64,000 nt of DNA from Montifringilla adamsi (taxonomy: Eukaryota; Chordata; Aves; Passeriformes; Passeridae): the NCBI GenBank assembly GCA_017590115.1, contig JAGGNK010007559.1, forward strand, positions 1 through 64,000, written 5' to 3'. The stretch's first letter is position 1. Each line of letters starts with the position of its first letter. A program made the position numbers and the translations under genes. Below, piece by piece: positions 21,701 to 34,330 of the stretch. The notes beneath the pieces were generated by a model. That model was not told where the DNA came from. It did no database searches and was given only the letters and a program-made list of their open reading frames with translations.

Positions 21701-24700
21701 GAAAATGAAACCTAATGAGTTCACTTTTTTATGCTGTTGTAGAGCAATCTCGCAGAGATGACTTGGAGTCCTTGGGCTATGTACTGATGTATTTTAACCT
21801 GGGCTCCCTCCCCTGGCAGGGACTGAAAGCAGCAACAAAGAGGCAGAAATACGAACGTATCAGTGAAAAGAAAATGTCTACACCCATTGAGGTTTTGTGT
21901 AAAGGATATCCTTGTAAGTTACTCTTCTGTGACACTAGGCCTATGTGTTCATGTTTTAGTGGTACATCTCCTTTCCTTATGTTAAATTCTACTATTTTTT
22001 ATCATCTGTCTCTCTGCTTCTCCTCTTCCCCTTCCTTACCCCACCATGATTATACCACTTGTGGTAAAAATACTATGCTGAAGACAGATCTTTTGCGTTC
22101 ATAGAGCATTTCTAGGGATCCCTTGTCTCAACTGTTGAAGTGCCCTCAAGAAGGAAGGTTAGCATGGTACCCTGATTTGCGCTGTATTTTTTGTGCACCT
22201 GTTGACTGGATAATTACAACAGACAAAATAGCATTTTAACAAATTCCCTCTTTATCTGTGTGGGTCCTGTTTCTTGGATGAATTGGACTGTGTAGTCAGA
22301 TGCACCTCTTATATACTGCAGTTGTTTCACTTGGGAATTATTGTCCCAGGTTCATGTGGTTTCGCTTGCTGATGGATTAGAATTTGTGAGAGGCATAAGA
22401 AACCCTACTGTATCTTAGCATCATGCCTCAGAGCAGTTCTGTTTCTCAGTTTGTTATTTACACCAAAACAATAATAAGCCATTTTTGAGTATTGTAAAAT
22501 GATACTTAAAGTAGTTTTAAAACATAGTAACACTAGCTGTCATTAGGGACTGTTTTCATTTCACGAAGAGTTCTGTCTCTTCACCCTCTTGGCTTTGGCA
22601 ACTAGTTACAATGGCAAGAACTATAGTTTTTGTTTGGGTTGTAGGAAAATTCATAATTTTTTATGAGTTTCAAATGTTGCTTCATACATGTTCATTAATA
22701 TTCATGAATTACATGTTTTCTCTGGGGCTTACAGGCAGGGAAGACTAATCAGCTTCTCTTGTGCCATTTGTTAGAATTTCTTTCTGCATATAAATTATTA
22801 TCATATTTCATTTGGGAAGACCTAAAGTCAAAAGCTTGTATACTTTTGTATACTGCTGATTTTCTCTGGTGCACTGAAAACCAGTGTACTGGTTCACTAC
22901 AGTATTAATTTTTTTTTTTTGCTTTGTAATATTTTGCTTGCCATTTAAAAATAAGTGTTCAGGCTATTGTATATTAAAAATGTGGCATGACTTACCTGGG
23001 AGATAAAGTTTTTGTGTGTTTTGTGACACAGCAGACATGAATCTCTATGTGCCTTAACAAAGAAATGCTGTTCCATGTCTCACAATAAATTGTGTTCAGT
23101 ATATTCCAAGCAATGTTTTAAACCTTTTTCTCCCTCACCAGCTGTTGGTTAAAGAACTGTGCTATTGGGTCCTCTGTGCTATCGACGGATGAGATCTTTG
23201 CCTGCTCTGTGATAGAAAAAATAATTTTTTGTTCAGGGTTGACATGATAGTGTTTCCTTTAGTGGATTTCTAGCATTATATCACTATTCTTTTTCTTATG
23301 TTAAGAAGATTCCCTGCTTTTCAGGTTTGGGGTGGTTTGGGTATTTTTGACTCAGAATTACAAAAAGTCAATGTGAAGCTGAAGATAAAAAACAGGCTTC
23401 CTTTAATTACAGCTGAATTTGCCACATACTTGAATTTCTGCCGTTCTTTGCGTTTTGATGACAAGCCGGACTATTCCTATCTAAGGCAATTATTCAGAAA
23501 CCTTTTTCATCGGCAAGGATTCTCCTATGACTATGTATTTGACTGGAACATGCTGAAATTTGTGAGTAGCTCACACAGCTTTCTAAAACATAAAATTTTT
23601 AATGGTTTTGGTTGGGTTTTGTTACTGCATTGTCAGTTTTGAGTATCTTAACTGATACTGTAAAATTGTCTTCCATATTTCCTCTTAGCAGCTCTGCTGT
23701 GTAGTCAGAAAGATCACGAAATGAGGAGAAAGGCAGGAGATACGGGATCCATGCTATAAGGCTTGGATGACAACTAAATTACAGTTACAAGGCTTTTAAT
23801 GTGGAAGGCTTCTTAGATCCTTTAGGGCAGTCACCAGGCTAGGTTGTGAAATTATTGCTTTCTCCCACCTTGATCTTTAACATGGGTCATTTGCAACATT
23901 TGAGGAGGTGTCCAGCTGCCATAGCAGTACGTGTGTACATTAACATTTTGAAGACTATCCAAGCAGCTGTATGAACAAAACTTATGGCAGTTCTCAAGAA
24001 ATTTTACCAAAGCAGTTGGTGCCTTCTCAAACTTTGATTCACACATTGTCCAGTTCTTCCTTTTCAGTACTTTTATCCAAACATATAGTTGTAAGCTCAA
24101 TAATCCCTGAAGTTGTTCACAAGTCTTGACCCGTAGGGTGCAAGCAGAGCAGCTGAAGATGCTGAACGTGAAAGGCGGGAACGAGAGGAAAGATTAAGAC
24201 ATACACGAAATCCAGCTGTACGTGGATTACCCTCCACTGCTTCTGGCAGGCTAAGAGGAACACAAGATGTAGCTCCTCCTACTCCCCTTACCCCAACTTC
24301 ACATGCTGGTAAGTAAGCAAGTAGCTGGGTAAGTGCTTCTTACAGACTATTCTAATTGGCAGTTTGTTTCTGGGCAGAGTTTGGCCTTTTGGTTTGATTT
24401 TTTCTCCCTTGCTTTTTAGTAGATTGAAGATATTTGCATACACTCATTGCCTGGCAATTGATACTTGTATTTCTATGAAATGTCAAACAACGGCCTTGAT
24501 TTCTCGTTTGGTTATGTGGAATTTTTATGTGCACACAGCAAGAGTGTAATTTTTCCAGTGACCATGCTAACATGGCATTTCTCATTATGAGAATCTAATG
24601 CTGTTTTTCTCACAGCCAACACCTCTCCTCGGCCAGTGTCCGGTATGGAACGAGAAAGGAAAGTGAGTATGAGATTGCATCGTGGTGCCCCAGTCAATAT

Positions 24701-27700
24701 CTCCTCATCTGATTTAACAGGCCGACAAGATACCTCTCGCATGTCAACTTCGCAGGTAAAAAAAAAATAAATCTGTGTATTGGAAAAAATGAGGGCGATT
24801 TGATAAAGTTAATTTGCCAAAAGAACTTACCGGGCAATTGATGTGATTTCATACTGTTTTTGCAGGTGATGTTCATTCATGTAAATGCTTGACATTTAGC
24901 CTGAATGATACAGGTGTAAAGAAATTTTTATTATTACCGTGACAGCAATGAGAGGATGCAAAATTCTAGAGGTGCAGCATTTTAACCTACTATTATGGGA
25001 TTTAGCTCCTTGACTCATTCAGTTTCTTATATCTGTTATCAGTGAAGAAGCAGAGTAAGAGTCAGTAGTGAATCTTGTTTCCAAATCAACAGAGCAGACA
25101 ATACTGATGCAGAAAAGGCAAGAAGCATTTGGTGAAGAATAGAAGGTGCAATAGTGAAGAAAGTTGTATTGCAGTGCTCTTAATTCAGAGCCCATAAGAG
25201 GCCACATGCATGGATGATGGATATCTTGCAGAAGGCTCATTCGAAGAGAATGGCAGGAGGATAAATGATAATGATTCATAGTCAGCACTGAAATCATCTT
25301 TGCTGCTCACAGTGACTTTGCAAAGAAATTTTAGGAGTCTTTCTTTTTAGGACTAACAGTGTTAAATGTATTTCTAGCTCTGTGCTGTAGCTAAAACATT
25401 CCTTCCTCAGCATATTGACAGTCTTATCCCAAACAGTGTGTGGCTTGGCTTTGTACAATTTACTTTCAGTCTTACTTAGAAAATGGAAATCAGCCAATCT
25501 ATAGACATTCTGCAACATTTCTGGGAAAGCAGTATATTAGGGGGACCATTGCAGTGACCTAGGGATTTTTTCATCATGCCTTACTACTGTGCAGGAGCTC
25601 TAACTGCATAATTTTTGCCAGGGACTTGTTCCTTGTTGTCCGAGCACATTGACAAAAAATTAACTTGGTTCCTTTTAGCTTCATCTTTTAATTGGCAGAG
25701 TAAATTACTTTTGGATAGTACATGTTCTTACATATGAAATCTTACTGCTTGCAAGAACAGTTTTTTTATTTGCGGGCCAGGTGGATATCTCTAATGAAGA
25801 CTGAGAGTGAAGTGGGTTGGAGAAACAATTCCATTGTGATAAAAGCGAAGTGGGATTTGGGGCATAGGGGGGTTTAAGCTGAATGAGCTGTTTCACCATG
25901 TGGCTGCACAGATACTTGTGCTTGCACAAGGGATGAGCAGTTCAGGAGCAGAAATGACTGGGCAAGAATAGGGTGTAGGTGAGGTTTTCTGTACTGGCTT
26001 TGGTACAAGTTTCACCATCTTATATTGTTCACCGAGCTGCTATTCTTGCCACCAGAAATTCTCATGTTGAACTATTTTTAAATAGTTTGAAAACAAAGAG
26101 GGGGCAATTGTGCATAGTTATGCACAATTGTAAATTTGCATAAATACCTATTAGAAGAATGTAAAGAAGTTGCAGCGAGAGTGTTTGCGGCAATATCCAG
26201 TGAATGGACAGTGAAGAGTGGGCACAAATTGAAATACAGGAAATTCCATTTAGACATAGAGAGAAACTTTTTTACTATGAAGGTGGGCAGGGACTGTAAC
26301 AGATTGCCAGTTGTGGAGTCTCCGTTTTCCAAATTACTTGGAGCCCAACTGGACATTGTCCTGAGTGGCCTGCTCTAGTTGACTGTGCTTTGGGCAGTGG
26401 GATTGGGCTGCATGATTTCCAGGGGTCCTTTTTGACCTTGGATATTGTGTGAGGCTGTGATGCAGACTTCTCCCTGAACATTGACTTTAATATAAAGATG
26501 GTTTTTTGGCAAAGTGTATATGCCACGTCTTTGGCATTCTGAGCAAATCTCAGATGCTTTGTCTCTGTTAAGAGTCAGGTAAATGAGTTACAGTAGTAAC
26601 AGACAGAAATGCAGCGATGCTACTTGATTGTTTTAGGTTCAAGTACATCTTTAATGTTTTTGCTATGTTCGTGACGTGTCACTCGTTGTGCAGGTGACGC
26701 TATTGTAAACATTTCAAGATACAAGTAATACAATTGGGCTTGCAGATCCATTTTGGTTCTGCCTGGCCTGTAGAATGTAAATACTGTGAGGGCAGTGGGC
26801 AGTTTTCTGAGTGGTGTTTAAACATCCAGATGTGTAATTTGTGATATGGGCCAACAGTCCCATCTGGCTTAATGGCACATTCCATACCTGCTGTTTTTAA
26901 CACTCTGCTCCAAGTATAGGATCGCTTGGTTGACTTCTTTACAGACTCAAAAGCGGCCTAGTTGGGATCTTCTCTTGAGTTTGTCAGAACTAATAATTCA
27001 TTGACTGCTGTATTCATTTAGTTCTTAAGAAAGTGAACCAGTGCTGTTATCTACTCATGGTGACCAAATAACCATGTGTAACTGTAGTATAATTTGAACA
27101 GATTCCTGTGGGCCTGTTGCAATTGGAGGGAAATAGAGATTTGCTGGGGGAATGAGTTTGATTGGAAGGGGTCTTAAAGATCACCTCATTCTGACCCCCC
27201 TGCCATGGGCAAAGAACCTTCCAGTAGGCCAGGTTACTCAGAACCCCATTCAGCCTGGCCTTGAACATCTCCAAAGATGGGGAGTCCACGACCTCTGTAG
27301 GCAACCTGTTCTAATGCTTCACTGCCCTTACAGTAAAGAATTTCTTCCAATAAATAAATCTACCCTCCTTCAGGTTAAGGCTATTCACCCTTATCCTGTC
27401 ACTACATGCACTTTTTACATGCCATGTGAACAGTCCCTCTTCAGCCTTCTTATAAGCTTTGGGTACTGCAGGGCTACTCTCGGTTCTCCCCAAAGTCTTC
27501 TCTTCTCCAGGCTGAACAGCCCCAACTCTCTCAGCCTGTTTTCACAGGAGAGGTGCTCCAGCCCTGTTGTCAACTTAGTGGCTCTCCTCTGGACTCATTC
27601 TAGCATTGTCAGTTTTGTTCTTGTGTTAGGGGCCCCAGACCTGGACACAGTACTCCAGGGGGGGTCTCACAAGAGCAAAATAGAGGGCAAGAATCCCCTC

Positions 27701-30700
27701 TCTCGAGTTGCTGGTCACTTTTCTTTTGATGCAACCCAGGACGCCGTTGGCTTTTTGGGCTGCAGGTGCACAATGCTGAGTCGTGTTGAGCTTCTAATCC
27801 ATGAACATACCCAAGTCTTTCTCCCCAGAGCTAATTTTGATCCGTTCTACACTCAGCCTGTACTTAGGCTTGAGGCTGACCTGACCCACATGCTGGACCT
27901 TGCACTTGACCTTGTTGAGCAATGTGCAGCTCCCAGAGACCCACTTCTCAAGCTTGTTAAGGTCTCATTGGATGGCATCCCTTTCCTTACAGCAGGCTGA
28001 CTGCACCACACAGCTTGTTGTTGTCAGCAAATTTGCCGAGGGTACACTTGTTTCCACTGTCCGTGTTGCTGACAAAGATTTTGAACAGCGCCGGTCCCAA
28101 TACTGAGGAACAAACACCACTCAACACTGTTTTCCACTTGGACATAACTCACTGACCGCAGTTCTTTGAGTGCAACCATCCGGCTAATTCCTTATCCACC
28201 AAGTGGTCCATGTGTCAAATCTGTGTGTCTCCAGTTTAGAGACAGGGATATCATGCAACACAGCATCCACTGCTTTGCAAAAGCCCGAGTGGGTGACATG
28301 TGGCTCTTCCTTCATCCGCCACTGCTTAGCCAAACTGTAGAAGGTCACTGAATTTGTTTGGTGTAATTTACATTTAGTGAAGCTATGTTGTCTAAGACAA
28401 ATCACCTCCTTGTTCTCCACGTACTTTAACATAGTTTCCAAGAGGATCTGCACCGAGGTGAGATTGGTCTGTAGTTCCCTGTGTCGTATTTCCCTTTATA
28501 AAACTGGGGGTTATGGTTTCCCCTTTTCCAGTCAGAGGGAACTACAGTGGACTGCCATGACATCTCAAATATGATGGATAGTGGTGTAGCCATTTACTCA
28601 GCCTGATCCCTGAGAACCCATGGATGGATGGATGTCATCAGGTCCCACAGACTTGTGCACTTTCAGGTTCCTTAAACAGTCCCAGACCTGGTCATCTTCC
28701 ACAGTGGATGGTTCTTCATTTTCCCAATCCCTGCCTTCACTTTCTGCAACTTGGTGGCTGAAACACTTCACTCAGATTATAGCTTGTAACACTACTACTT
28801 GAGCTTGCTAGAGAAAATTCACTTTTCATTTTCCCAGTTGTCACTCTCTCATCCAGCAGGCAGGATGGTGCAAGTTGCAGGTGTTGATAGCTTATATTCT
28901 TTACAGTTTTCATAATACTACAGTAGCTCTTCTGTAATCAAAATTTATCCTTAGATGTTAGCCAGGTCAACAGTTGTAGCCATGAGTTTCCCATTACCTT
29001 TATACCTTGTTCTTAGGAAAACCTAAAGTATTCGAGTTACATGGCAGAGTCATTAAAGCAAATTTTGATTGGAGAGATGTAAGAATATAGAGAGTCATCT
29101 GTATCACTTCTTATCAAGAGAACCATAAAGAATAACAATTGCTTGTCCATGTCCATTCCAAGTGTGCTAGTTTCCTTAGTAAGTCTTAAGTAAATATACT
29201 ACCACAAGTCCTTTTTCAGGAAGTGCTTAAGCCATACTCCTGGTAGAAAGCAACATTTAGCATTTACCATGTATATCTACAGATTTGTTAGAGTTCTTAT
29301 TTATAACTTGATACGTTAGTTTTGTTACTTCATTTACTTTATGCTTTGGTTTGGTAAGGCAACGGTGCATCTGTAATCTCCACCTCTATTCATCTAGAGG
29401 AAATGCATCTGCTTGTTAAATTCCAGACAATGAAATGGACAGAGGTTACTCAGACAAGGAAAGCTACTTGCCTCTAAGTAGAGTTCTTAAAGATGACTAC
29501 TCCATGTGTTTATCTTTCTTTTTTCCAAACTGAATTCTGATCAAATCAGACTGAAACTGAAAAACTAAGGCTGTGAATGCAAATAGTAGGAACTGGAGTT
29601 CTCTTGTGAAAACTAGGCATTCTCAGAGAAATTTAACCCTCGTGGAAAAATGGTAATTGGTAAGCATAGCAAAATAGGTGTGTCATTCCTGGCATCCAAG
29701 ATAGTGTCCGCATAGCACCTAAGTCATTCTCCTTAAAGAATACGTACAGTTTCTAACACTAAGTAATGAGCATTTATTGGAGTAACAACTATTCCAAAGT
29801 TACTGGAGTAATTGTCTTAAGAAATGGCTCATGGAACTTAAGTGTTTCTAATGAAATTATGTAAATTCTATGGCATATGTTATTCAGTACTTTTCTGGAT
29901 TATATGAAGTGAATGCAACAGCAAAAAACCTGCAAGTTGTGAGTTCACAGTGATAAACATCAGTGGGAACTGATGTATATTCCTGCAGTACTCCAAATTC
30001 TGGTTAGGACGAAGAAGTAGAGGCTGTTTTCCTGTATGGGGGAACTGTATCTGTGGTAAGTAATGACTGAGGAGGCAGATGTAATGTTGGAGAGGTTAGT
30101 GTGGTTTCCGTAATGAAAAGGCACAATTTCCTCCTTGAATCTATGTATGATACGGTAATGAACAGAAGTGGAGATGTTATTTTGTGTTATTAGTAAAATG
30201 GATTGGGAGAACAGATTGTACAGTGTAAGGGTTTCAAATCTACTTCTTTCAGTTTGTACAAAAAGCTAAGAAAATGTCTTGAGTGAGTTGGTGTAGTGTT
30301 GGAGACACAATGATTTTAAGAGGAATTAATGTTTAAGGAGAAAACATGTGAAGAAGCTATTGCATAAAATTAAAACTACTCACAAGTAAAGAAAGGCAAA
30401 ATAGAGGTCTAAGTGAAAGTAGTTACCTACTGAAACAACTTCTAAAATAAGTAGATCATCTCTCCTCGCTGCCTTTGCATTGATACTGGATTCATTTCTA
30501 AGTGGTGTGTTCAAGTTTAAAGCAAAGCTAAATTACAGCTCTGTGTGCAAAGTGTTAGACAGAAAACCATACCAGCTGTTAAAAGATCCTTTTGCTCTTA
30601 AACTCTCTAAGTGAATTGTTCCCTAAGTCTCCTTTACACAAAGTTTTTAAACATGAAGAGGTGTAGTAAAGGAGGTAGTAAATGGGGTAATGAGTATTCT

Positions 30701-33291
30701 AGTAAAAACTACTTTGAATCAGTTCTGCTGGTCCACATGCACAGATCCTGAAAGCAGTGATCATCTCAAGATCTAGTTATGGGTGAGTAGTCTTCATTTC
30801 CTTCAACGAAAGGTTCAGTCTGACTGCTCGTGGTTACACAGTAAGTTGTTTAATATTTTTTTCTTGAATGTAGCATGTTCAGCACCCAACAGTCAAAGCT
30901 GTGGCAAATTCCTATTGGTAATAGAGGTATTCTCTGTAGTTTGAAGGAAAGATTGAAATGCTGCACAAAGTAATATTTGATTAAGTCTCTTTGATGGAAG
31001 AAGTTTTTAGAAGACTATAGCAAACAATGGCATTGAATAACTTACGTGTTGTGCCATACTTCCAGTGCTTCTTCATTTTCCATTTCTGCATCCACAAATC
31101 TTTCTCCACGTATCCATCTTAATAGGCATCATACTCTGCGTTGTTCTTCTGACCCTGTCAGCTTCCTTTGAGGATTAATGATTTGTTTCTTTTACGTGCC
31201 TCTTAATATGATGGAAATGTCTTACAGAAGTCTGAAATCAGAGCTTCTCAAAAGATAGAGTTGCTACTGCAAGTTCAGGTTGGATTTTTGTTAAGACATC
31301 TTTATATATTGGGGCAGTGGAACTGTTAAAAATTGCTGTCTTTTCCCCTACCTCAGAATAGCATTCCTTTCGAACACCATGGCAAGTAGCTGCTCGTCTC
31401 CTTTCGTTGGAAGGCAGCACTGGGTGAGTGCTTCTCATTAGACACCAAAACTTTGTATGGGGTGGGGAAAAAACTCTTTGGAAACATCCAACTTTGCTTC
31501 TTCTACTCATGTGATCTCGTAGTTGTATCTGTGCCTTCTGGTCGGATGCTTGATGAAGCATTGATTTTTCTCTAACTTAAAAGTAAATGTCTTTCCAAAA
31601 GCTGAGTTATTGCTGCTGTTCCACTTGGACTCTTAAGCCGAGTTGACAATAATAGTGACTTAAAAGGTCCCTAAAATTGTTCAAGTATCAACAATAAAGT
31701 GAAATAACCAAGTCGAAATTTTAGCTGTATGAGAATTACATGTCTCTCCAAGGATATTGATGCAGCAGTATGTCATCCATTAAAAACCAGATCTGCTTCA
31801 GAATTATAAAAGCAAAGTACCTGTATGAAGACTCAATTGACAGTGTTGCTCAAATGAGGCTCTGTCTTGTCTTTTCATGAATGGAATGTTCTACTACAGT
31901 CATGTCCATTTTTCACTGTTTTATATTCTTCTCCATGCCTTATGAGCTCTCATTTTAAAAATACTCAGATCTGTTCAGATCTGTATTTTAAAAAAAATGT
32001 TCACATACTAACAGGAATAGTTGACCATGAGCATCTCAGAGGTAGACAGACTTGAATTTAGGTATTACAAAGTCCTTTCCACTGTTCAGTCCAGTAGAAG
32101 TTTCTGCCTTTCTGTGTGCAGCTTTTGGCTTTTTAGTCTGTTCTGCTTTTGGCAATAACAGGTTTCATGTGAGAAATAACAGCTTTCAGTTGGAATCTGA
32201 ACCTTAGTGGCTGAGGGTTACTTTCCTTAAGTACTTCAAGAGCTTCTTTGATTTGCTACTTATTAAAAAAAAAAAACTGTGAGATTTTTCTGTTCCTTAA
32301 TAAATTCTGTTGTATAACTCTTGTCTGCTGTCTCAGTTTCTCTATAAAGCCTAAGCTTGCATTAATCCTGTATCTCTAGTTGGTGAAGAATCCTGCTATT
32401 TATTTCTCTTCTTTTTCTCCTTCTGCTTTGTGTGCTTGGCTGACTCTGCACAACCTGCTTCGTGAACAGTTACAGCATTAAAAAGATCCAACTATAAATG
32501 ACAGCATTACACTTTAAAGACCAGTTATCAGATCTTAGTAAAAAAAAAATTTAAAAAAGCAAACCTAAAGCTTTGCATTGAAAAGCCTGTATGCAAGAGA
32601 CATGCACATTCTGGTCTGGTCTGTGCCTGCCTTGGTTGGCCTATACTGTATGCCTTAGTATTTGTAGCTATTCACAACTGAAACAAATACTGAATACTGA
32701 TCCAGCTACTTAGATGTTTCCTGCTTCTTAAATTGCAGAGATGGTTGTTTTTCACTTTCGCGGTGAAAGTGGTAAGAAATAATGCTACACTTAATTCAGT
32801 GGTCAAGCTATGGTAATACAAGAAGTATCTTTTAACCTAGTGTCCCATGGAAAGAGAAAAGCTATTGAAAATAATGAATTTCTTTTTTACCTTCTTAATT
32901 TTTTTTAATTAATTATCCGTTGAGTCTATTACTGTGCATTCGCAGTGTTTTCATCTGGTTGGTTCTTTATTCTGTACATGTTTATGCTCTGTCTAATTTT
33001 CTTCAAAATATCCCTTCTGGCTGGAAAGGTGAATTTTCTATGTTAACTTCTAATAAAAGAGGAAAATTATAGGGAACTTTGTGTAGCTACAGGTGGGTGT
33101 GAAACATTGTATTGCTCATTGGATTTTAAATTCACACACTTAAATTTTGGCATTTAATAGTTTAGAAGTACATTGCAAGACACTTGTATGTTAACTGGAA
33201 GGATATGTGCTGATATTGTCTTGTTTTTTGGCTTTGGTAGATTCCTGCTCGGGTTACTACCAGTGTTCTCCAGTCTGCTGTGCACCGATGA
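15716..33291 (+). CDS. CSNK1D: casein kinase 1 delta, gene span (coding exons listed separately)
   Basis: A serine/threonine kinase that phosphorylates PER clock proteins, Wnt and Hedgehog components and many others, in nucleus, cytoplasm and at centrosomes. Nine coding exons join in frame to 415 residues, the human isoform-1 length: 15716-15791, 18691-18801, 20485-20633, 21118-21346, 21743-21913, 23413-23561, 24137-24308, 24616-24755 and 33241-33291. Visible landmarks are the glycine loop [13 protein letters not shown] (residues 14-26), Lys38 (VAIKLE), Thr44, HRDVKPDN with Asp128, DFG at 149-151, Arg178 (the position altered in the hamster tau mutant of the paralogue CSNK1E) and the TKRQKY basic segment (220-225). 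The C-terminal Ser/Thr-rich regulatory tail spans about 296-415. The residues TDIAAGEE and IESKIYKMM after the glycine loop distinguish it from CSNK1E. It is convergent with SLC16A3. Confidence 0.97.
15792..18690 (+). other. CSNK1D intron 1, no other feature seen
   Basis: About 2.9 kb of ordinary unique sequence with a T homopolymer near 18,429-18,444. No embedded gene or recognisable transposon was found. Confidence 0.7.
18691..18801 (+). CDS. CSNK1D: CSNK1D coding exon 2 (GC donor)
   Basis: Acceptor TTTTAG|GA. Encodes [20 protein letters not shown] onward to KMMQGG, including catalytic Lys38. The 3' end needed to keep both glycines is GGAG|GCAAGC, a GC rather than GT donor. A GT lies 6 bases upstream (CAGG|GTGGAG) and would remove the Gly-Gly pair in frame. 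Confidence 0.93.
20485..20633 (+). CDS. CSNK1D: CSNK1D coding exon 3
   Basis: Acceptor follows a long T run (TTTTTTTTTCCTAG|TG). Encodes (V)[20 protein letters not shown] through LLADQM, the hinge and helix D region of the kinase. Donor ATG|GTAGGA, ending on a codon boundary at Met112. Confidence 0.97.
21118..21346 (+). CDS. CSNK1D: CSNK1D coding exon 4 (catalytic loop)
   Basis: Acceptor TATTTAG|ATT. Encodes [20 protein letters not shown] through NTHLGI, with catalytic Asp128, the DFG motif at 149-151 and Arg178. Donor ATTG|GTGAGC, ending one base into Glu189. Confidence 0.97.
21743..21913 (+). CDS. CSNK1D: CSNK1D coding exon 5
   Basis: Acceptor GTTGTAG|AGCAA. Encodes (E)[17 protein letters not shown] through VLCKGYP, including the TKRQKY basic segment and Lys224 of the anion-binding pocket known in this family. 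Donor CCTT|GTAAGT. Confidence 0.97.
23413..23561 (+). CDS. CSNK1D: CSNK1D coding exon 6
   Basis: Acceptor ATTACAG|CTGAA. Encodes (S)[19 protein letters not shown] through DWNMLKF, the end of the kinase domain (residue 295). Donor TTT|GTGAGT. Confidence 0.97.
24137..24308 (+). CDS. CSNK1D: CSNK1D coding exon 7 (regulatory tail)
   Basis: Acceptor CCGTAG|GGTGCA. Encodes [20 protein letters not shown] through [10 protein letters not shown]. The charged start and proline/threonine-rich end form the autoinhibitory tail. Small differences from the human tail are seen (for example AAEDAE). Donor GCTG|GTAAGT. Confidence 0.96.
24616..24755 (+). CDS. CSNK1D: CSNK1D coding exon 8 (last shared exon)
   Basis: Acceptor TCACAG|CCAAC. 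Encodes (A)[18 protein letters not shown] through [10 protein letters not shown], ending on a codon boundary at residue 399. Donor GCAG|GTAAAA. From here splicing can go to 31,357 or 33,241. Confidence 0.96.
26155..26462 (+). mobile_element. CR1 retrotransposon 3' fragment
   Basis: The plus strand reads the CR1 3' end: 'gggcacaaattgaaatacag', 'aaattccatttagacata', 'aggtgggcagggac', 'gttgtggagtctcc', 'gcccaactggacattgtcct', 'ttgggctgcatgatttccag', with a terminal 'gtgaggctgtga'. Divergence is moderate, so the copy is old. It is 5'-truncated, as is typical of CR1. Confidence 0.88.
27150..28760 (-). mobile_element. CR1 retrotransposon, about 1.6-kb 3' part
   Basis: The plus strand is the reverse complement of CR1: 'ccattcagcctggccttgaa' and 'gaggtgctccagccctgttg' near the 3' end, then 'cagtactccaggggg', 'acagcgccggtcccaatact', and out to 'cacagtggatggttcttcat' near the 5' edge. 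It covers the terminal part of the reverse-transcriptase ORF plus the 3' end. Many substitutions and indels break its coding frame. The plus-strand open frame inside it (27,152-28,000) is antisense and not a gene. Confidence 0.92.
31357..31389 (+). CDS. CSNK1D: CSNK1D alternative last coding exon, short isoform
   Basis: Acceptor CCCCTACCTCAG|AATAGC. Encodes [10 protein letters not shown] and a stop, giving a 409-residue protein, the same ending as human isoform 2. A polyadenylation signal (AATAAA, 32,299-32,304) followed by GT-rich sequence could serve this form. Confidence 0.9.
   Translation, partial: NSIPFEHHGK
33241..33291 (+). CDS. CSNK1D: CSNK1D last coding exon, 415-residue isoform
   Basis: Acceptor GCTTTGGTAG|ATTCC. 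Encodes [16 protein letters not shown] and a TGA stop. It matches the human isoform-1 ending in length and pattern (IP.RV..S.LQS.VHR). The 3' untranslated region follows. Confidence 0.95.
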   Translation: MPARVTTSVLQSAVHR

Positions 33292-34330
33292 AAATTATTT
33301 TGCCATGGAGGGCAGATAATGCATGGCTGATCTCCCATGTTACCAATGGCTTTACTAGCAAATATACCCTAAACTAGAGCGGAAATTGGAGTTCTCCATG
33401 TGACCTAAAAGGCTCTTGGAGGAACATGCAGAGACTCCAGCAGCTGCCATTACAGGACGCTTTTGCCAGAAACCCAATGACCTTAAGAGAACCCTGTGGT
33501 AACGGGGCTGGAAAAGAAAGATGGTTTACAGAGTTCACCGCCTGTTACTGGATGGCCATTTCAGTTTTCCCTCCACAGGCGGCAGACTTTACTCCCTTTT
33601 TATTATTCTACTGTAACTATAAATCTTTTACTTGGTTTAAGAAAGTTTTTGTATCATTTTGCTAAAATTATTGGCTTACTTCTCTGTAAAGAACTCTTGC
33701 TTTTGTCTGATTTAAAAATGTAGAGTATAAACAAACCTGAACTAAAAATAATGACTTGAAATTTCTTGTTTAAAAGATTAGTCTGCCAGGGAACATGTAA
33801 ATGAATCAAAACCATCTGCTGTTATTTAAATTGTTTACTTTCATGTATTGTCCCATTCTGAGTCAGTTTTCTCATGAAGTTTTTAAAACTGTTAGAAGTT
33901 TATTTTACTGTTTTCTGTCTTCATTCACACTGGACATTTAACTTTCTGTGTAGCACAAATCAATTTTTTAATACTCATTGTGTTTCATAGAAGAGGATAA
34001 CTAAATACCCTGCAGGAGAGTCTTAAGTATAGTAGAGATTGTAATGATGAATTTCTTTTTTGTAAAGAACATTAAGAACAAAGTGAAAGACTGACATTTG
34101 AGGGATTTAGAATTAGAAAGCTTGTTCTGTCTCTCTGCTTAGTTTGGGTGAATGGATACTTTCAAACATTGTTTTTACTCAGAAAATTTTGTTTCCTCTT
34201 TGCTGAGGCTGGTTAGCTTGGAGACTATTACAAGTGCAAAATAGACATTGCTGCTGAATCTTCAGTGAATTTGCATGTTTCATTCAGTATCCACATGTTT
34301 ATAAATAAACACATTGATTTAGGCCTTCTG
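33292..34330 (+). other. CSNK1D: CSNK1D 3' untranslated region (end inferred)
   Basis: Non-coding sequence after the TGA. The first good polyadenylation signal is AATAAA at 34,304-34,309, with T/GT-rich sequence after it. Longer forms that use signals further right are possible. Confidence 0.5.

Larger units (their letters stand above)
24756..33240 (+). other. CSNK1D last intron region (contains CR1 copies and the alternative exon)
   Basis: 8.5 kb between exon 8 and the distal last exon. It contains a plus-strand CR1 fragment (26,155-26,462), a long minus-strand CR1 (27,150-28,760), a perfect short palindrome (26,105-26,130) and the short-isoform exon at 31,357. The remainder is unremarkable unique sequence. 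Confidence 0.8.

Noticed and set aside
27152..28000. 282-codon plus-strand frame
   Set aside because: It is the antisense of a CR1 element.
15716..33291. CSNK1E instead of CSNK1D
   Set aside because: The segment after the glycine loop ([17 protein letters not shown]), both alternative C-termini and the SLC16A3 neighbour fit CSNK1D.
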